A stretch of DNA of 64,000 nt from JACVRW01 sp963820315 (GCA_963820315.1 CAWFZK010000033.1:1-64000), one strand, 5' to 3'. Shown: positions 16,847 to 25,820, numbered from the stretch's first letter. A program made the numbers and translations. The notes: generated by a model not told the origin, from the sequence alone.

Positions 16847-16869
16847 CCCTCGCTAGACTGGAAGGTCGC

Positions 16870-17076
16870 ATGAAGCCGGATATCCATCCCGAGTACGGGC
16901 CGTCGCACGTCCGCTGCACCTGCGGCAACGAGTTTTGGACCCGCTCCACGAAGCCCGAGCTGCACGTCGAGATCTGCTCGAACTGTCACCCGTTCTACAC
17001 GGGCCGGCAGAAGCTCGTCGACACCGGAGGCCGCGTCGAGCGCTTCCGCCGCCGCGCTGCACGCTCGCGGCGCTAG
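16870..17076 (+). CDS. rpmE: Large ribosomal subunit protein bL31 (zinc-binding type)
   Basis: This 68-residue protein begins MKPDIHPEYGPSHVRCTCG and carries the zinc ligands in RCTCG and ICSNCHPFYTG, followed by the GRVERFRRR tail. It belongs to the C+ (zinc-containing) class of bL31. TAGACT lies 10 nt upstream of the ATG. In many Gram-positive genomes rpmE precedes prfA, prmC and tsaC, as it does here. Confidence 0.95.
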   Translation: MKPDIHPEYGPSHVRCTCGNEFWTRSTKPELHVEICSNCHPFYTGRQKLVDTGGRVERFRRRAARSRR

Positions 17077-17119
17077 CGGCGGCCGCAACTCTGAGGCTCG
17101 GCGCCTGTTCTCACGGGGC

Positions 17120-17875
17120 ATGCGCCGGGCACTCCTGATCACCGCGTTGGCAGCGGCCGCGCTTGCGGCCCTGCCCGCGGTTTCCTCCGCGCAAGGGCTC
17201 CGCACCTCCGTGCGGCTCGTCGAATGCTCCTTCGAGCAGCACCAGGCGGCCTTCCGGGGGAGCATGCGCGGCATCGAGGGCAGCGCGCGCATGGCGATGC
17301 GCTTCACGCTGCTCGAGCGCACCGGCTCGGACGGCTTCAAGCCGCTCAAGGCGCCCGGGCTCGGGCGCTGGCGCCGCGCGCAGCCGGGCGTCGTCAGCTT
17401 CGGCTACCGCCAGGTCGTGAAGGCGCTGCCGGCGAACGCCGTCTACAAGATGCGCGTCGACTTCCGCTGGTCCGCCGCCGACGGCAGCGTGCTCGCTCAG
17501 GCTCAGAAGGGCTCGCCCGCCTGCCGCCAGTTCTCGGCGCTGCCGAACCTGCGCGTCGAGGTGCTCGGCGCGTCCCCCACGAAGGTGGCGGGCGTCGTGC
17601 GCTACCGCGTGCTGGTCACGAACAGCGGCCGCGCCGAGGTCACCGCCCCGGTGCAGCTGTCGGTCGACGACGCCGTGATCGACACGGCCAGCGTCGCCCT
17701 GATGCCGGGAGAATGGCGCCAGATCGACTTTCGCGGGCCTGCCTGCACGAACGAGGTGACGGCCGCGGCCGACCCCGATGGGACCATCGTCGAGAGCTCT
17801 GAGAGCGACAACGTCGACGAGGTTCCATGCCCCAGGACGGCGAAGCGCGACGCCCCTGCTCAGGAAAGCGGCTGA
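17120..17875 (+). CDS. Secreted protein with CARDB-like domain
   Basis: This 251-residue exported protein has a clear signal peptide, MRRALLITALAAAALAALPAVSSAQ. The C-terminal half (about residues 140-235) looks like a CARDB (cell adhesion related) beta-sandwich: NLRVEVLGASPTK, VLVTNSGRAEV, VDDAVIDTASVALMPGEW, and a final ADPDGTIVESSESDN segment. The N-terminal half is a second beta-rich region of unknown type with two Cys. Function is unknown; binding to cell-surface or extracellular components is an inference. It sits between rpmE and the YqhQ-type gene. Confidence 0.65.
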   Translation: MRRALLITALAAAALAALPAVSSAQGLRTSVRLVECSFEQHQAAFRGSMRGIEGSARMAMRFTLLERTGSDGFKPLKAPGLGRWRRAQPGVVSFGYRQVVKALPANAVYKMRVDFRWSAADGSVLAQAQKGSPACRQFSALPNLRVEVLGASPTKVAGVVRYRVLVTNSGRAEVTAPVQLSVDDAVIDTASVALMPGEWRQIDFRGPACTNEVTAAADPDGTIVESSESDNVDEVPCPRTAKRDAPAQESG

Positions 17876-17896
17876 GCCGCCGATACGATGAGGACG

Positions 17897-18925
17897 GTGA
17901 GCGCCCCCCCGTCCACTAACGGCAGCGCGCCGGATCATCTGCGCGAGGCCACGCGGGACGCCCCGATCGGCGGTCAGGCCGTTCTCGAGGGCGTGATGAT
18001 GCGCGGCATCTCGACCTGGGCCGTCGCGGTTCGCAAGCCCTCGGCCGAGCAGCTCGCCGCCGGTGGCGCCGACTCCAAGGAGGGGGCGAAGGGCGAGATC
18101 GAGGTCATCTCCGAGCCGCTCGTCTCCTGGACCAAGCGGCACCGGATCCTGCGCGTGCCGATCATCCGCGGCGTCGCCGCGCTCGTCGAGTCGCTCAAGA
18201 TCGGCTTCCGGGCGCTCGGCATCTCGGCCAACGCCCAGATGCCGCCGGACGAGGAAGGCGAAAAGAGCGAGATCGGCGGCGGCGCCTGGGCCGGCACCAT
18301 CGTGTTCGCGCTGCTGTTCGCGATCGGCCTCTTCTTCCTGCTGCCGGCCGGCCTCACCAACATCTTCCAGGACCAGATCCCCAACTCGATCCTGTTCGTG
18401 GTGATCGAGAAGCTGGTGCGGATCACCATCTTCCTCGCCTATCTCGTGCTGATCTCGCGCATGCCCGATCTGCAGCGAGTGTTCGAGTACCACGGCGCCG
18501 AGCACAAGACGATCTCGTGCTATGAGGCGGGCGAGGAGCTGACGCCGGAGAACGCACAGCGCTACTCGCGCTTCCACCCGCGCTGCGGCACGAGCTTCCT
18601 GCTGCTGGTGATGATCGTGGCGATCTTCGTCTTCGCGCCGCTCGGCAAGCTCGACTGGCAGTGGCTGTTCCTGTCGCGGATCCTCGGCATCCCGATCGTC
18701 GCGGGGCTCGCGTTCGAGCTGATCAAGTGGTTCGGCAAGAACCGCACGAAGCGCTGGGCGCGCATCCTCATGTGGCCCGGCATCCAGCTCCAGCGCCTGA
18801 CGACGCGCGAGCCCGATCTCGCGCAGCTCGCCGTCGCGATCGCCGCTCTGCAGGCCGTGCTCGCGGTCGAGAACCCGCGCGCGGCCTCGGAGGACGACAA
18901 GATCGGCATGGAGGTCGTGGCCTAG
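17897..18925 (+). CDS. DUF1385 family membrane protein (YqhQ-type)
   Basis: This 342-residue membrane protein of unknown biochemical role has the family core near its N-terminus, IGGQAVLEGVMMRG, and mid-protein HGAEHKTISCYEAGEEL and RFHPRCGTSFLLLVMI. It has about four predicted transmembrane helices (near residues 135-160, 170-190, 230-250 and 260-275). I prefer the GTG at 17897, because TACGAT lies 7 nt before it and overlaps the in-frame ATG at 17888. Genes of this family commonly sit beside rpmE and prfA in Gram-positive genomes, as here. It includes an Ala/Gly/Glu insertion near residues 55-70. Confidence 0.88.
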   Translation: MSAPPSTNGSAPDHLREATRDAPIGGQAVLEGVMMRGISTWAVAVRKPSAEQLAAGGADSKEGAKGEIEVISEPLVSWTKRHRILRVPIIRGVAALVESLKIGFRALGISANAQMPPDEEGEKSEIGGGAWAGTIVFALLFAIGLFFLLPAGLTNIFQDQIPNSILFVVIEKLVRITIFLAYLVLISRMPDLQRVFEYHGAEHKTISCYEAGEELTPENAQRYSRFHPRCGTSFLLLVMIVAIFVFAPLGKLDWQWLFLSRILGIPIVAGLAFELIKWFGKNRTKRWARILMWPGIQLQRLTTREPDLAQLAVAIAALQAVLAVENPRAASEDDKIGMEVVA

Positions 18926-18960
18926 GTTTCGTCCCGGCTCAGGCCGGAAAGCCCTAAGTG

Positions 18961-19986
18961 ATGGGCGCTGTTCTGCTGACCGGCGCCACGGGGTTCGTGG
19001 GGACGGAGTTGCTGGACCGCCTGCTGGAGCGCGGCGACCGGCCCGTTCACGCCCTCGTGCGCGCACCCGATGACCGTGCCGCCGCCGAGCGGCTGCCGGC
19101 CCATGCCCGCCTGCACGTTCTCGCGGGCGACATCGAGCGGCCCGGGCTCGGCCTCTCCGAGACGGCGCGCGCGCGACTCGCCGAGGAGGTCACGACGGTC
19201 GTGCACTGCGCGGCCTCGGTCTCGTTCGACCTGTCGCTCGAGAAGTCCCGGCGCGTGAACGTCGACGGCACCCGCAACGTCGTCGAGTTCGCCGAGCGCT
19301 GCCCGCGGCTTCAGCGGCTCACGTATGTGTCGACCGCGTACGTCGCCGGCGAGCCGCGCGGCCTCTTCCGCGAGGACCAGCTCGACGTCGGACAGCGCTT
19401 CCGCAATCCCTACGAGCGCTCCAAGTTCGAGGCCGAGCGGATGATCCGCGAGCGCGCCAAGGGGCTGCCGCTGCAGATCCTGCGCCCGAGCATCATCGTC
19501 GGCGACAGCCGCACCGGCCGGACGTCGTCCTTCAACGTCCTCTACGGGCCGCTCAAGGCGTTCGCGCGCGGCCGCATCCCGGCGATCCCCGCGCGCCGTT
19601 CCGCGCCGGTGGACATCGTGCCCGTCGACTACGTCGCCGACCGAGCCCACGAGCTCATCACGGAGGGCCCCGACGGCACCTTCCACCTCGTCGCGGGCCG
19701 CAACGCGACCACCGTCGGGCGCCTGCTCGAGCTGGCCGCGCGCCAGCTGCGGCGCAAGCCGCCGGCGGTGGTGCCGCCGGGGCTGTATGGGCGTGTCATC
19801 CACCCGCTGCTGCGCCGCAAGTACGGCGGCCTGCGCAAGCTGGAGGTGTACTTCCCGTACTTCTCGATGCGCGTGCGCTTCGACGATCGCGGCGTCGGGC
19901 CGGCGCCGCCCGTCGAGCGCTACTTCCACCGGCTGATGGAGTTCGCGCAGCGAGCAGGCTGGGGGCGCGTACCCTCTGCCATGTGA
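18961..19986 (+). CDS. NAD(P)-dependent extended SDR (epimerase/thioester reductase-like)
   Basis: This 341-residue oxidoreductase has the nucleotide motif TGATGFVGTELLDRLLERG at the N-terminus, the substrate-side segment HCAASVSFDLSLE, and the catalytic pair in NPYERSKFEAE (YxxxK). YVSTAYVAGEPRG and LRPSIIVGDSRTGRTSSFN are typical of the male-sterility/thioester-reductase branch, which reduces acyl groups. The substrate is unknown. A GTG 3 nt earlier (18958) is an equally possible start. Its stop overlaps the GTG of prfA (GTGA), although prfA also has its own TACCCT -10-like box inside this gene. Confidence 0.8.
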   Translation: MGAVLLTGATGFVGTELLDRLLERGDRPVHALVRAPDDRAAAERLPAHARLHVLAGDIERPGLGLSETARARLAEEVTTVVHCAASVSFDLSLEKSRRVNVDGTRNVVEFAERCPRLQRLTYVSTAYVAGEPRGLFREDQLDVGQRFRNPYERSKFEAERMIRERAKGLPLQILRPSIIVGDSRTGRTSSFNVLYGPLKAFARGRIPAIPARRSAPVDIVPVDYVADRAHELITEGPDGTFHLVAGRNATTVGRLLELAARQLRRKPPAVVPPGLYGRVIHPLLRRKYGGLRKLEVYFPYFSMRVRFDDRGVGPAPPVERYFHRLMEFAQRAGWGRVPSAM

Positions 19987-21038
19987 TCGACCGCCTCGTC
20001 GAGCAGATCGAGGAGCGCTTCTCCGAGCTCTCGGAGCAGATGGCCGATCCCGAGGTGATCGCCGACCAGCGCGGCTACGCCGACGTCGGGCGCGCCTATC
20101 GCCAGCTCGAGCCGGCGTACCGGCTGGCCACGGAATGGCGGCGCACCACGAACGACGCCGAGGGTGCCCGCGAGCTGCTCGCCGAGGACGGCGACGACCC
20201 CGAGCTGCGCGAGCTCCTGCGCGGCTCCGAAGAGCGGCTGGGGGAACTCGAGGAGGAGATCAGGCTCGCGATGGTCGAGCCTGACCCAAACGACGACAAG
20301 GACGTGATCGTCGAGATCCGGCCGGGCGCGGGCGGGGAGGAGGCCGGGCTCTTCGCCGCCGACCTCTACCGCATGCTCGGCCGCTACGCCGAGCGGCGCG
20401 GCTTCAAGCAGGAGCCGATCGAGCTCGGCGAGGGTCACTACACCTTCGCGGTCAAGGGCCGCGGCGCGTACAGCGTCTTCAAGTACGAGGGCGGAACGCA
20501 TCGAGTCCAGCGCGTGCCCGAGACGGAGTCGCAGGGACGCATTCACACCTCGACCGCCACCGTGGCGGTGCTCCCCGAGGCCGAGGACGTGGACGTGCAC
20601 ATCGACCCGAACGATCTCCAGGTCGACGTGTACCGCTCCTCCGGGCCGGGCGGCCAGTCCGTCAACACGACGGACTCCGCGGTGCGCATCACGCACAAGC
20701 CGACGGGCCTCGTGGTCTCGATGCAGGACGAGAAGTCGCAGCTCCAGAACCGCGAGAAGGCGATGCGCGTGCTGCGCGCGCGCCTGCTCGAGCGTGAGGT
20801 CGCCGCGCAGCAGGCGGAGCAGGCCGCCGCGCGGCTCGCCCAGGTCGGGACGGGCGAGCGCGCCGAGAAGATCCGTACCTACAACTTCCCCCAGGACCGG
20901 GTCACCGACCACCGCGTCGGCCTCACCAAGGGCAACCTGCCCGGGATCCTCGCCGGCGAGCTCGACGACTTCACCGCCGCGCTCGAGGCCGAGGAGAAGC
21001 GGCGCATGCTCGAGGCCGCCGAGCCGGTGGGCGGATGA
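19983..21038 (+). CDS. prfA: Peptide chain release factor 1
   Basis: This 351-residue factor reads UAA and UAG and triggers peptide release. The catalytic GGQ is in RSSGPGGQSVNTTDSAVRITH, and the codon-recognition PxT tripeptide is PET within HRVQRVPETESQGRIHTS. The recognition loop and the C-terminal DHRVGL segment are standard. TACCCT lies 7 nt before the GTG start, indicating an internal leaderless promoter. It is coupled by ATGA overlap to prmC, which methylates the GGQ glutamine. Confidence 0.96.
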   Translation: MIDRLVEQIEERFSELSEQMADPEVIADQRGYADVGRAYRQLEPAYRLATEWRRTTNDAEGARELLAEDGDDPELRELLRGSEERLGELEEEIRLAMVEPDPNDDKDVIVEIRPGAGGEEAGLFAADLYRMLGRYAERRGFKQEPIELGEGHYTFAVKGRGAYSVFKYEGGTHRVQRVPETESQGRIHTSTATVAVLPEAEDVDVHIDPNDLQVDVYRSSGPGGQSVNTTDSAVRITHKPTGLVVSMQDEKSQLQNREKAMRVLRARLLEREVAAQQAEQAAARLAQVGTGERAEKIRTYNFPQDRVTDHRVGLTKGNLPGILAGELDDFTAALEAEEKRRMLEAAEPVGG

Positions 21039-21865
21039 CGAGTTCCGATCGTTCGCACGCACGGCGTGCTCTCGCACTACGTGACGCGCTCGACGCGGCC
21101 GTCACCGCGATCGAGGCAGCCGGCTGCACGACCCCGCGCCTCGACGCCGAGCTGCTGATCGCGGACGCCCTGGGCATCGACCGTGCACGGCTGATCATGG
21201 ATCCGGACATGGAGATCCCGCCGGCGGCTGCGCGCGTGATCGGGACGAACGTGCGCCGGCGCGTGGCGCGCGAGCCGGTGGCGTACATCACCGGCCGCAA
21301 GGGCTTCCGCCACATCGAGCTTGCGATCGACCAGCGCGCCATCATCCCGCGCCCCGAGACGGAGCTGCTGGTGGACTTGGCCTCCGAGCAGCCGGCCGGG
21401 GCGCGCGTGCACGACGTCGGCACCGGGACGGGCGCGATCGCGCTGGCGCTGCTCGACGAGCGGCCAGACCTCAAGGTCACCGCGAGCGAGCCGTACGCGC
21501 CCGCCGCCGAGGTGGCGCGTGAGAACGCCGCTCGGCTCGGCCTGCCGCTCGAGGTGACGGACGAGTTCGGCATCCCGGAGGGCGAGTACGACCTGATCGT
21601 CGCGAACCTGCCCTACGTCCGCGACGGCGACTGGGACGGGCTGCAGCCCGAGATCCGCAAGTACGAACCGCGCGAGGCGTTCGTGTCGGGCGCTGACGGG
21701 CTCGACGCCATCCGCGAGCTGATCGCGGCCGCGCCCTCGGGCACCCAGATCGCACTGGAGCACGGCAACGAGCAGGGCGCCGCGGTGCGGGACCTGCTCG
21801 ACGACGCGCGCTCGTATCCGGACCTGGCGAACTGGGAGCGGATGACCGTCGGCCGCGTGCCCTGA
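21035..21865 (+). CDS. prmC: Release factor glutamine N5-methyltransferase
   Basis: This 276-residue SAM-dependent enzyme methylates the Gln of the GGQ motif in release factors. The N-terminal helical domain precedes YITGRKGFRHIELAIDQRAIIPRPETELLV, then the SAM loop HDVGTGTGAIALAL. The usual NPPY substrate motif is NLPY (Asn191-Leu-Pro-Tyr194) in LIVANLPYVRDGDW, so the first Pro is replaced by Leu. It overlaps prfA by 4 nt, and its substrate is the product of that gene. The family assignment is firm; the consequence of the Leu is unknown. Confidence 0.92.
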   Translation: MTSSDRSHARRALALRDALDAAVTAIEAAGCTTPRLDAELLIADALGIDRARLIMDPDMEIPPAAARVIGTNVRRRVAREPVAYITGRKGFRHIELAIDQRAIIPRPETELLVDLASEQPAGARVHDVGTGTGAIALALLDERPDLKVTASEPYAPAAEVARENAARLGLPLEVTDEFGIPEGEYDLIVANLPYVRDGDWDGLQPEIRKYEPREAFVSGADGLDAIRELIAAAPSGTQIALEHGNEQGAAVRDLLDDARSYPDLANWERMTVGRVP

Positions 21866-21878
21866 TGCGCGCGCCGGC

Positions 21879-22490
21879 GTGACCCCCGAGGACGTCGCCA
21901 CCTTCGAGCGCTGCATCGCCGTGGGCGGTGTCGCCCTGTTCCCGGCCGACACCGTCTACGGGCTCGCGACTGAGCCCGACTCGCGCGACGGCGTCGAGCG
22001 CCTCTATCGGCTCAAGGGACGGCGGCCAGACCGGCCCGCCGCCGTGATGTTTTTCCGTGTCGAGCTGGCCCTCGCCGCGCTGCCTCAGCTCGGCGAGCGG
22101 ACGCGCGCCGGGCTCGAGCGGCTGCTGCCCGGAGGCGTGACGCTCGTGCTGCCGAACCCGGAACACCGCTACCCGCTCGCATGCGGGCCCGATCCCGATC
22201 GGCTCGGCATCCGGGTACCGCGGCTGACGGGCGCACTGGAGCCGCTCGCCGCGGCGAGCTGGCCCGTGCTGCAGTCGAGCGCGAACGCATCGGGCGGATC
22301 CGACGCCCGCAGCGTCACGGACGTGGACGCGAACATCCGCGCGCGCGTCGACATGATCCTCGACGGCGGCGAGCTGCCGGGCGCGCCCTCGACCGTGGTC
22401 GACCTGACCGCGTACGAGCAGGACGGGCGCTTCCGGATCGCTCGCGAGGGCGCCGTCCCGAGCGCCGAGATCGAGCGCGCTCTGACGTGA
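21879..22490 (+). CDS. tsaC: L-threonylcarbamoyladenylate synthase (Sua5/YrdC/TsaC family)
   Basis: This 203-residue enzyme makes threonylcarbamoyl-AMP for the t6A37 modification of ANN-decoding tRNAs. The family pattern is present: FPADTVYGLATEP, the basic KGRRPDRPAAVMFF (usual KxR...K region altered to GRRPDRP), PGGVTLVLPN, GIRVP, SSANASGGSDA and STVVDLT. It is a short form without the Sua5 C-terminal domain. The GTG at 21879 starts 13 nt after prmC, consistent with one transcript from prfA. This order (prfA-prmC-tsaC-glyA) is widely conserved. Confidence 0.92.
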   Translation: MTPEDVATFERCIAVGGVALFPADTVYGLATEPDSRDGVERLYRLKGRRPDRPAAVMFFRVELALAALPQLGERTRAGLERLLPGGVTLVLPNPEHRYPLACGPDPDRLGIRVPRLTGALEPLAAASWPVLQSSANASGGSDARSVTDVDANIRARVDMILDGGELPGAPSTVVDLTAYEQDGRFRIAREGAVPSAEIERALT

Positions 22491-22514
22491 GGCGCCGCTG
22501 CTAGCGTGCCGCAG

Positions 22515-23801
22515 ATGAGCGATCTCAGGCCCGACTTCTTCACCAAGCCCGTCGCCGACGTCGATCCCGAGATCGCCGGAGTACTCAAGGACGAGGCCGC
22601 CCGCCAGGAGCGGACGCTCGAGATGATCGCCTCCGAGAACTTCGTGCCGCAGGCGATCCTCGACTGCCAGGGCTCTGTGCTCACCAACAAGTACGCCGAG
22701 GGCTACCCCGGCAAGCGCTACTACGGCGGCTGCGAGTACGTGGACGTGGCCGAGCAGCTCGCGATCGACCGGGCCAAGGAGCTGTTCGGCGCGGAGTTCG
22801 CGAACGTGCAGCCGCACTCGGGCGCCCAGGCCAACTCCGCTGTCTACATGGCGCTGCTCGAGCCGGGCGACCGCATCCTCGGCATGAAGCTCGACCACGG
22901 CGGCCACCTCACGCACGGGATGAAGATCAACTTCTCCGGGCTCTACTTCGACATCGTTGCCTACGGCGTGCGCGAGGAGGACTCGCGCCTCGACATGGAC
23001 GAGGTGCAGCAGATCGCGGAGGACGCGCGTCCCAAGCTCATCATCGCGGGCTGGTCTGCCTACTCGCGACAGCTCGACTTCCAGCGCTTCCGCGAGATCG
23101 CCGACTCGGTCGGGGCGATCCTGATGGCGGACATGGCCCACTTCGCCGGGCTCGTCGCGGCCGAGGAGCACCCGAGCCCCGTGCCGTACTGCGACGTCGT
23201 CACGACGACGACCCACAAGACGCTCGGCGGCGGGCGCGGCGGCCTGATCCTCGCCAGGGAGGAGTACGCGAAGAAGATCAACTCGCGCGTGTTCCCCGGC
23301 CACCAGGGCGGCCCGCTCATGCACACGATCGCGGGCAAGGCCGTGACGCTCAAGATCGCCGGCTCGGAGCTGTTTCGCGAGCGCCAGCGGCGCACGCGCG
23401 AGGGCGCCGCACTCGTGGCCGAGGAGATGCTCGCCGCGGGCGTCAACGTGCTGACCGGGGGCACCGACGTGCACCTCGTGCTCGCCGACCTGCGCGACTC
23501 GGAGCTCGACGGCCAGCAGGCCGAGGACCGCCTCGCCGACGTCGGCATCACCGTCAACCGCAACGCCGTGCCCTTCGACCCGCGCCCGCCGGCCGTCTCG
23601 TCGGGGCTGCGCATCGGGACACCGGCGCTCGCCACACGCGGCTTCCAGGCGGACGACTTCCGCGAGGTCGGGCGGGTGATCGGCGCGGCGCTCGGCGGAG
23701 ACTTCACGGACGCGAAGCGGGCCGAGCTGGGCGAGCGCACTGCGGCGCTCGCCGACCGCTATCCGCTCTACCCGCAGCTCGCTGAGCCGGCGGTCGCCTG
23801 A
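22515..23801 (+). CDS. glyA: Serine hydroxymethyltransferase
   Basis: This 428-residue PLP enzyme interconverts serine and glycine while loading tetrahydrofolate with a one-carbon unit. The N-terminal EMIASENFVPQAILD, YPGKRYYGGCEYVD, PHSGAQANSAVY, DMAHFAGLVAA and the PLP-lysine segment TTTTHKTLGGGRGG are all intact. I prefer the ATG at 22515 over the GTG at 22506, because TAGCGT (22502-22507) lies exactly 7 nt before it and overlaps that GTG. It follows tsaC by about 25 nt but appears to have its own leaderless promoter. Confidence 0.95.
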   Translation: MSDLRPDFFTKPVADVDPEIAGVLKDEAARQERTLEMIASENFVPQAILDCQGSVLTNKYAEGYPGKRYYGGCEYVDVAEQLAIDRAKELFGAEFANVQPHSGAQANSAVYMALLEPGDRILGMKLDHGGHLTHGMKINFSGLYFDIVAYGVREEDSRLDMDEVQQIAEDARPKLIIAGWSAYSRQLDFQRFREIADSVGAILMADMAHFAGLVAAEEHPSPVPYCDVVTTTTHKTLGGGRGGLILAREEYAKKINSRVFPGHQGGPLMHTIAGKAVTLKIAGSELFRERQRRTREGAALVAEEMLAAGVNVLTGGTDVHLVLADLRDSELDGQQAEDRLADVGITVNRNAVPFDPRPPAVSSGLRIGTPALATRGFQADDFREVGRVIGAALGGDFTDAKRAELGERTAALADRYPLYPQLAEPAVA

Positions 23802-23829
23802 GCCGCCGCCACGGTTTACCCTGGCAGGG

Positions 23830-24516
23830 GTGACCGAGGCCGCACCGAAGCCCGTCCTCCCGGCCGCACCGCGGCTCGCGAAGCCGCGACTGCGCGGCGT
23901 CTCACACCAGTGGGCGTTCTTCGTCTCGTGCGCGATTGGGGCGGCGCTCGTGGTCGCCGCGCCCTCGGGGACGCCGCGGCTCGCGGCGACCATCTACGCG
24001 GCCAGCGTCGCGGCGCTGTTCGGCGTGAGCGCGCTCTATCACCGCATCACCTGGGCGTCCGCCGCGGCACGGCGCTGGATGCGGCGGCTCGACCACTCGG
24101 CGATCTTCGTGCTGATCGCCGGCACCTACACGCCGTTCGCGCTGCTCGTGCTCGACGGCCCGATCGCGACGGTGATCCTCGTGGTCGTGTGGGCCGGCGC
24201 GCTCGGCGGCATCCTCCTGAAGCTGGTCTGGATCGACGCGCCCAAGCTGATCACGGCGATCGTGTACGTGGCCCTCGGCTGGGTGGCCGTGGCGGCGTTC
24301 CCCGACCTGATCGACGAGCTCGGGCTGACCGGCACGGCGCTCGTCGTGGCCGGCGGGCTCCTCTACACGGCGGGCGCGCTCGTCTATGCCTTCAGGCGGC
24401 CCGACCCGGTGCCGACCGTCTTCGGCTACCACGAGGTCTTCCACGCGCTCGTGATCGTGGCGGCCGCGCTGCAGTACGCGGTGGTCGCGTTCTACGTGCT
24501 GCCGGACGCCGCCTGA
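23830..24516 (+). CDS. Hemolysin III family (PAQR-type) membrane protein
   Basis: This 228-residue protein has seven predicted transmembrane helices. Family landmarks are SALYHRITW with its His, RRLDHSAIFVLIAGTYTPFAL with Asp and His, and FGYHEVFHALVIVAA with the two C-terminal His. These three groups would form a zinc site as in adiponectin-receptor relatives. The true biochemical role in bacteria is unclear; the hemolysin name is historical. A GTG start with TACCCT 7 nt upstream again suggests a leaderless transcript. Confidence 0.88.
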   Translation: MTEAAPKPVLPAAPRLAKPRLRGVSHQWAFFVSCAIGAALVVAAPSGTPRLAATIYAASVAALFGVSALYHRITWASAAARRWMRRLDHSAIFVLIAGTYTPFALLVLDGPIATVILVVVWAGALGGILLKLVWIDAPKLITAIVYVALGWVAVAAFPDLIDELGLTGTALVVAGGLLYTAGALVYAFRRPDPVPTVFGYHEVFHALVIVAAALQYAVVAFYVLPDAA

Positions 24517-24577
24517 CGTCCCTCGTTTCACCGCCTCTGCACGGCTTTCCGCCGGAGCGCCATTAGGCTCAAGTCCG

Positions 24578-25801
24578 ATGGACGAGCTCGATGCCCTATG
24601 GGCGTTCCTCGTCGCCGCCGTTGTCGCGTTCGCCGTCACGCCTCCGGTAGCGCGGCTCGCAACCCGCATGGGCGTGGTGCACCATCCGCGCGAGCGCGAT
24701 TTGCACGAGCGCCCGGTGCCGGGGCTCGGCGGGCTGGCGATCCTCGCGGCCGTGCTGGTGGCCGCGCTCTTCTTCATGCCCGCCGGCGAGCAGACACGCG
24801 GCATCATCGGCGGCGCGATCGCGATCACGATCGTGGGCGCGATCGACGACATCCGCCCGGGCGGGTTGCACCCGGCGGTGAAGCTCGTGGGCCAGTTCGC
24901 CGCCGCGGCGATCCCGGTCCTCGCCGACGTGCGCGTCGAGAACCTGACGCTCCCCTTCATCGATCCGATCTCACTCGGCGACTGGGGCTACCCGCTGACG
25001 CTGATCGGCATCGTCGCCGTGGCGAACATCGTCAACTTCACCGACGGCGCCGACGGCCTCGCCGCCGGCGTCTGCACGATCGCCGCGGCAACGTTCGCGA
25101 TCATCGCCCTCTCGTTCTCGGAGCGTCTGGACGCCGCCATCCTCGCCGCGCTCACGGCCGGCGCCGCGATCGGCTTCCTCTGGCACAACTTCCATCCCGC
25201 GTCGATCTTCATGGGCGACGCCGGCTCGAACCTGCTCGGCCTGTTGCTCGCCTGCGTGGCGATCCAGGGCGTGTTGAAGACGGCCGCCGTCGTCGCGCTC
25301 TTCTTCCCGCTGCTGATCCTCGCCGTGCCGGCGCTCGATGCGACCTTCGTCGTCGCCAAGCGGATCAAGCACCGCCGGCCCGTCTACTCGGCGGACAGCT
25401 GGCACTTCCATCATCGCTTCGCGAACATCGGGTTCTCGCAGCGGCGCACCGTCCTCTATCTGTACGGCTGGACGCTCTCGCTGGCGGCGCTCGCACTCGC
25501 GCTGCGCTTCGTCCCGTACTCGGATGACGACGGCACGCTCCACGCCGGCTGGACGCTCGTGATCGTGGCGTTCGCGGCCGTGGCCGTGGCGGCCAGCATC
25601 TACCTGGTGGTGGTGCTCGAGATCCTGAAGTTCCGCCGCTTCCGCGAACGCGAGATCCGCCGCCAGGTCGAGACCGGCGAGCTGCCGGCGCTCAGCGAGG
25701 AGGAGATCGAGGTCGAGATCGAACGCGAGGTCGAGACGGGCGAGTTCGAGGCCGTGCCTCCGCCGGAGACGGGCGAGTTCGAGGCGGTGGCGCGGGACTG
25801 A
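24578..25801 (+). CDS. Undecaprenyl-phosphate N-acetylhexosaminyl-1-phosphate transferase (WecA/TagO-type)
   Basis: This 407-residue polytopic enzyme belongs to the MraY/WecA family and has about eleven transmembrane helices. It attaches a sugar-1-phosphate from UDP-sugar to undecaprenyl phosphate, starting a cell-envelope glycopolymer. Active-site motifs are ERPVPGLGGLAI, VGAIDDIRPG with the Asp pair, NFTDGADGLAAG, GDAGSNLLG and HRFANIGFSQRR. The C-terminal cytosolic tail is unusual: very acidic, with repeated ETGE units (VETGELPAL, VETGEFEAV, PETGEFEAV). TAGGCT lies 8 nt before the ATG. In many actinobacteria this gene directly precedes atpI-atpB. Confidence 0.9.
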   Translation: MDELDALWAFLVAAVVAFAVTPPVARLATRMGVVHHPRERDLHERPVPGLGGLAILAAVLVAALFFMPAGEQTRGIIGGAIAITIVGAIDDIRPGGLHPAVKLVGQFAAAAIPVLADVRVENLTLPFIDPISLGDWGYPLTLIGIVAVANIVNFTDGADGLAAGVCTIAAATFAIIALSFSERLDAAILAALTAGAAIGFLWHNFHPASIFMGDAGSNLLGLLLACVAIQGVLKTAAVVALFFPLLILAVPALDATFVVAKRIKHRRPVYSADSWHFHHRFANIGFSQRRTVLYLYGWTLSLAALALALRFVPYSDDDGTLHAGWTLVIVAFAAVAVAASIYLVVVLEILKFRRFREREIRRQVETGELPALSEEEIEVEIEREVETGEFEAVPPPETGEFEAVARD

Positions 25802-25804
25802 GGG

Positions 25805-25820
25805 GCGCGCCGCGGCGCGC
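25805..25820. terminator. Perfect GC palindrome after the WecA-type gene
   Basis: GCGCGCCGCGGCGCGC is a perfect 16-bp palindrome 4 nt past the stop codon, with a short T run (TTTT) about 20 nt later. A second weak hairpin (CTCCCC/GGGGAG) follows before the convergent radical SAM gene. Confidence 0.4.

Noticed and set aside
20490..20530. PET in place of PAT/PVT in the release factor 1 recognition motif
   Set aside because: Glu at the middle position is common in RF1 of many bacteria, so it is not unusual.
21477..23993. An 838-residue minus-strand frame opposite prmC, tsaC, glyA and the hemolysin III family gene
   Set aside because: It runs through four conserved plus-strand genes and shows no motif.
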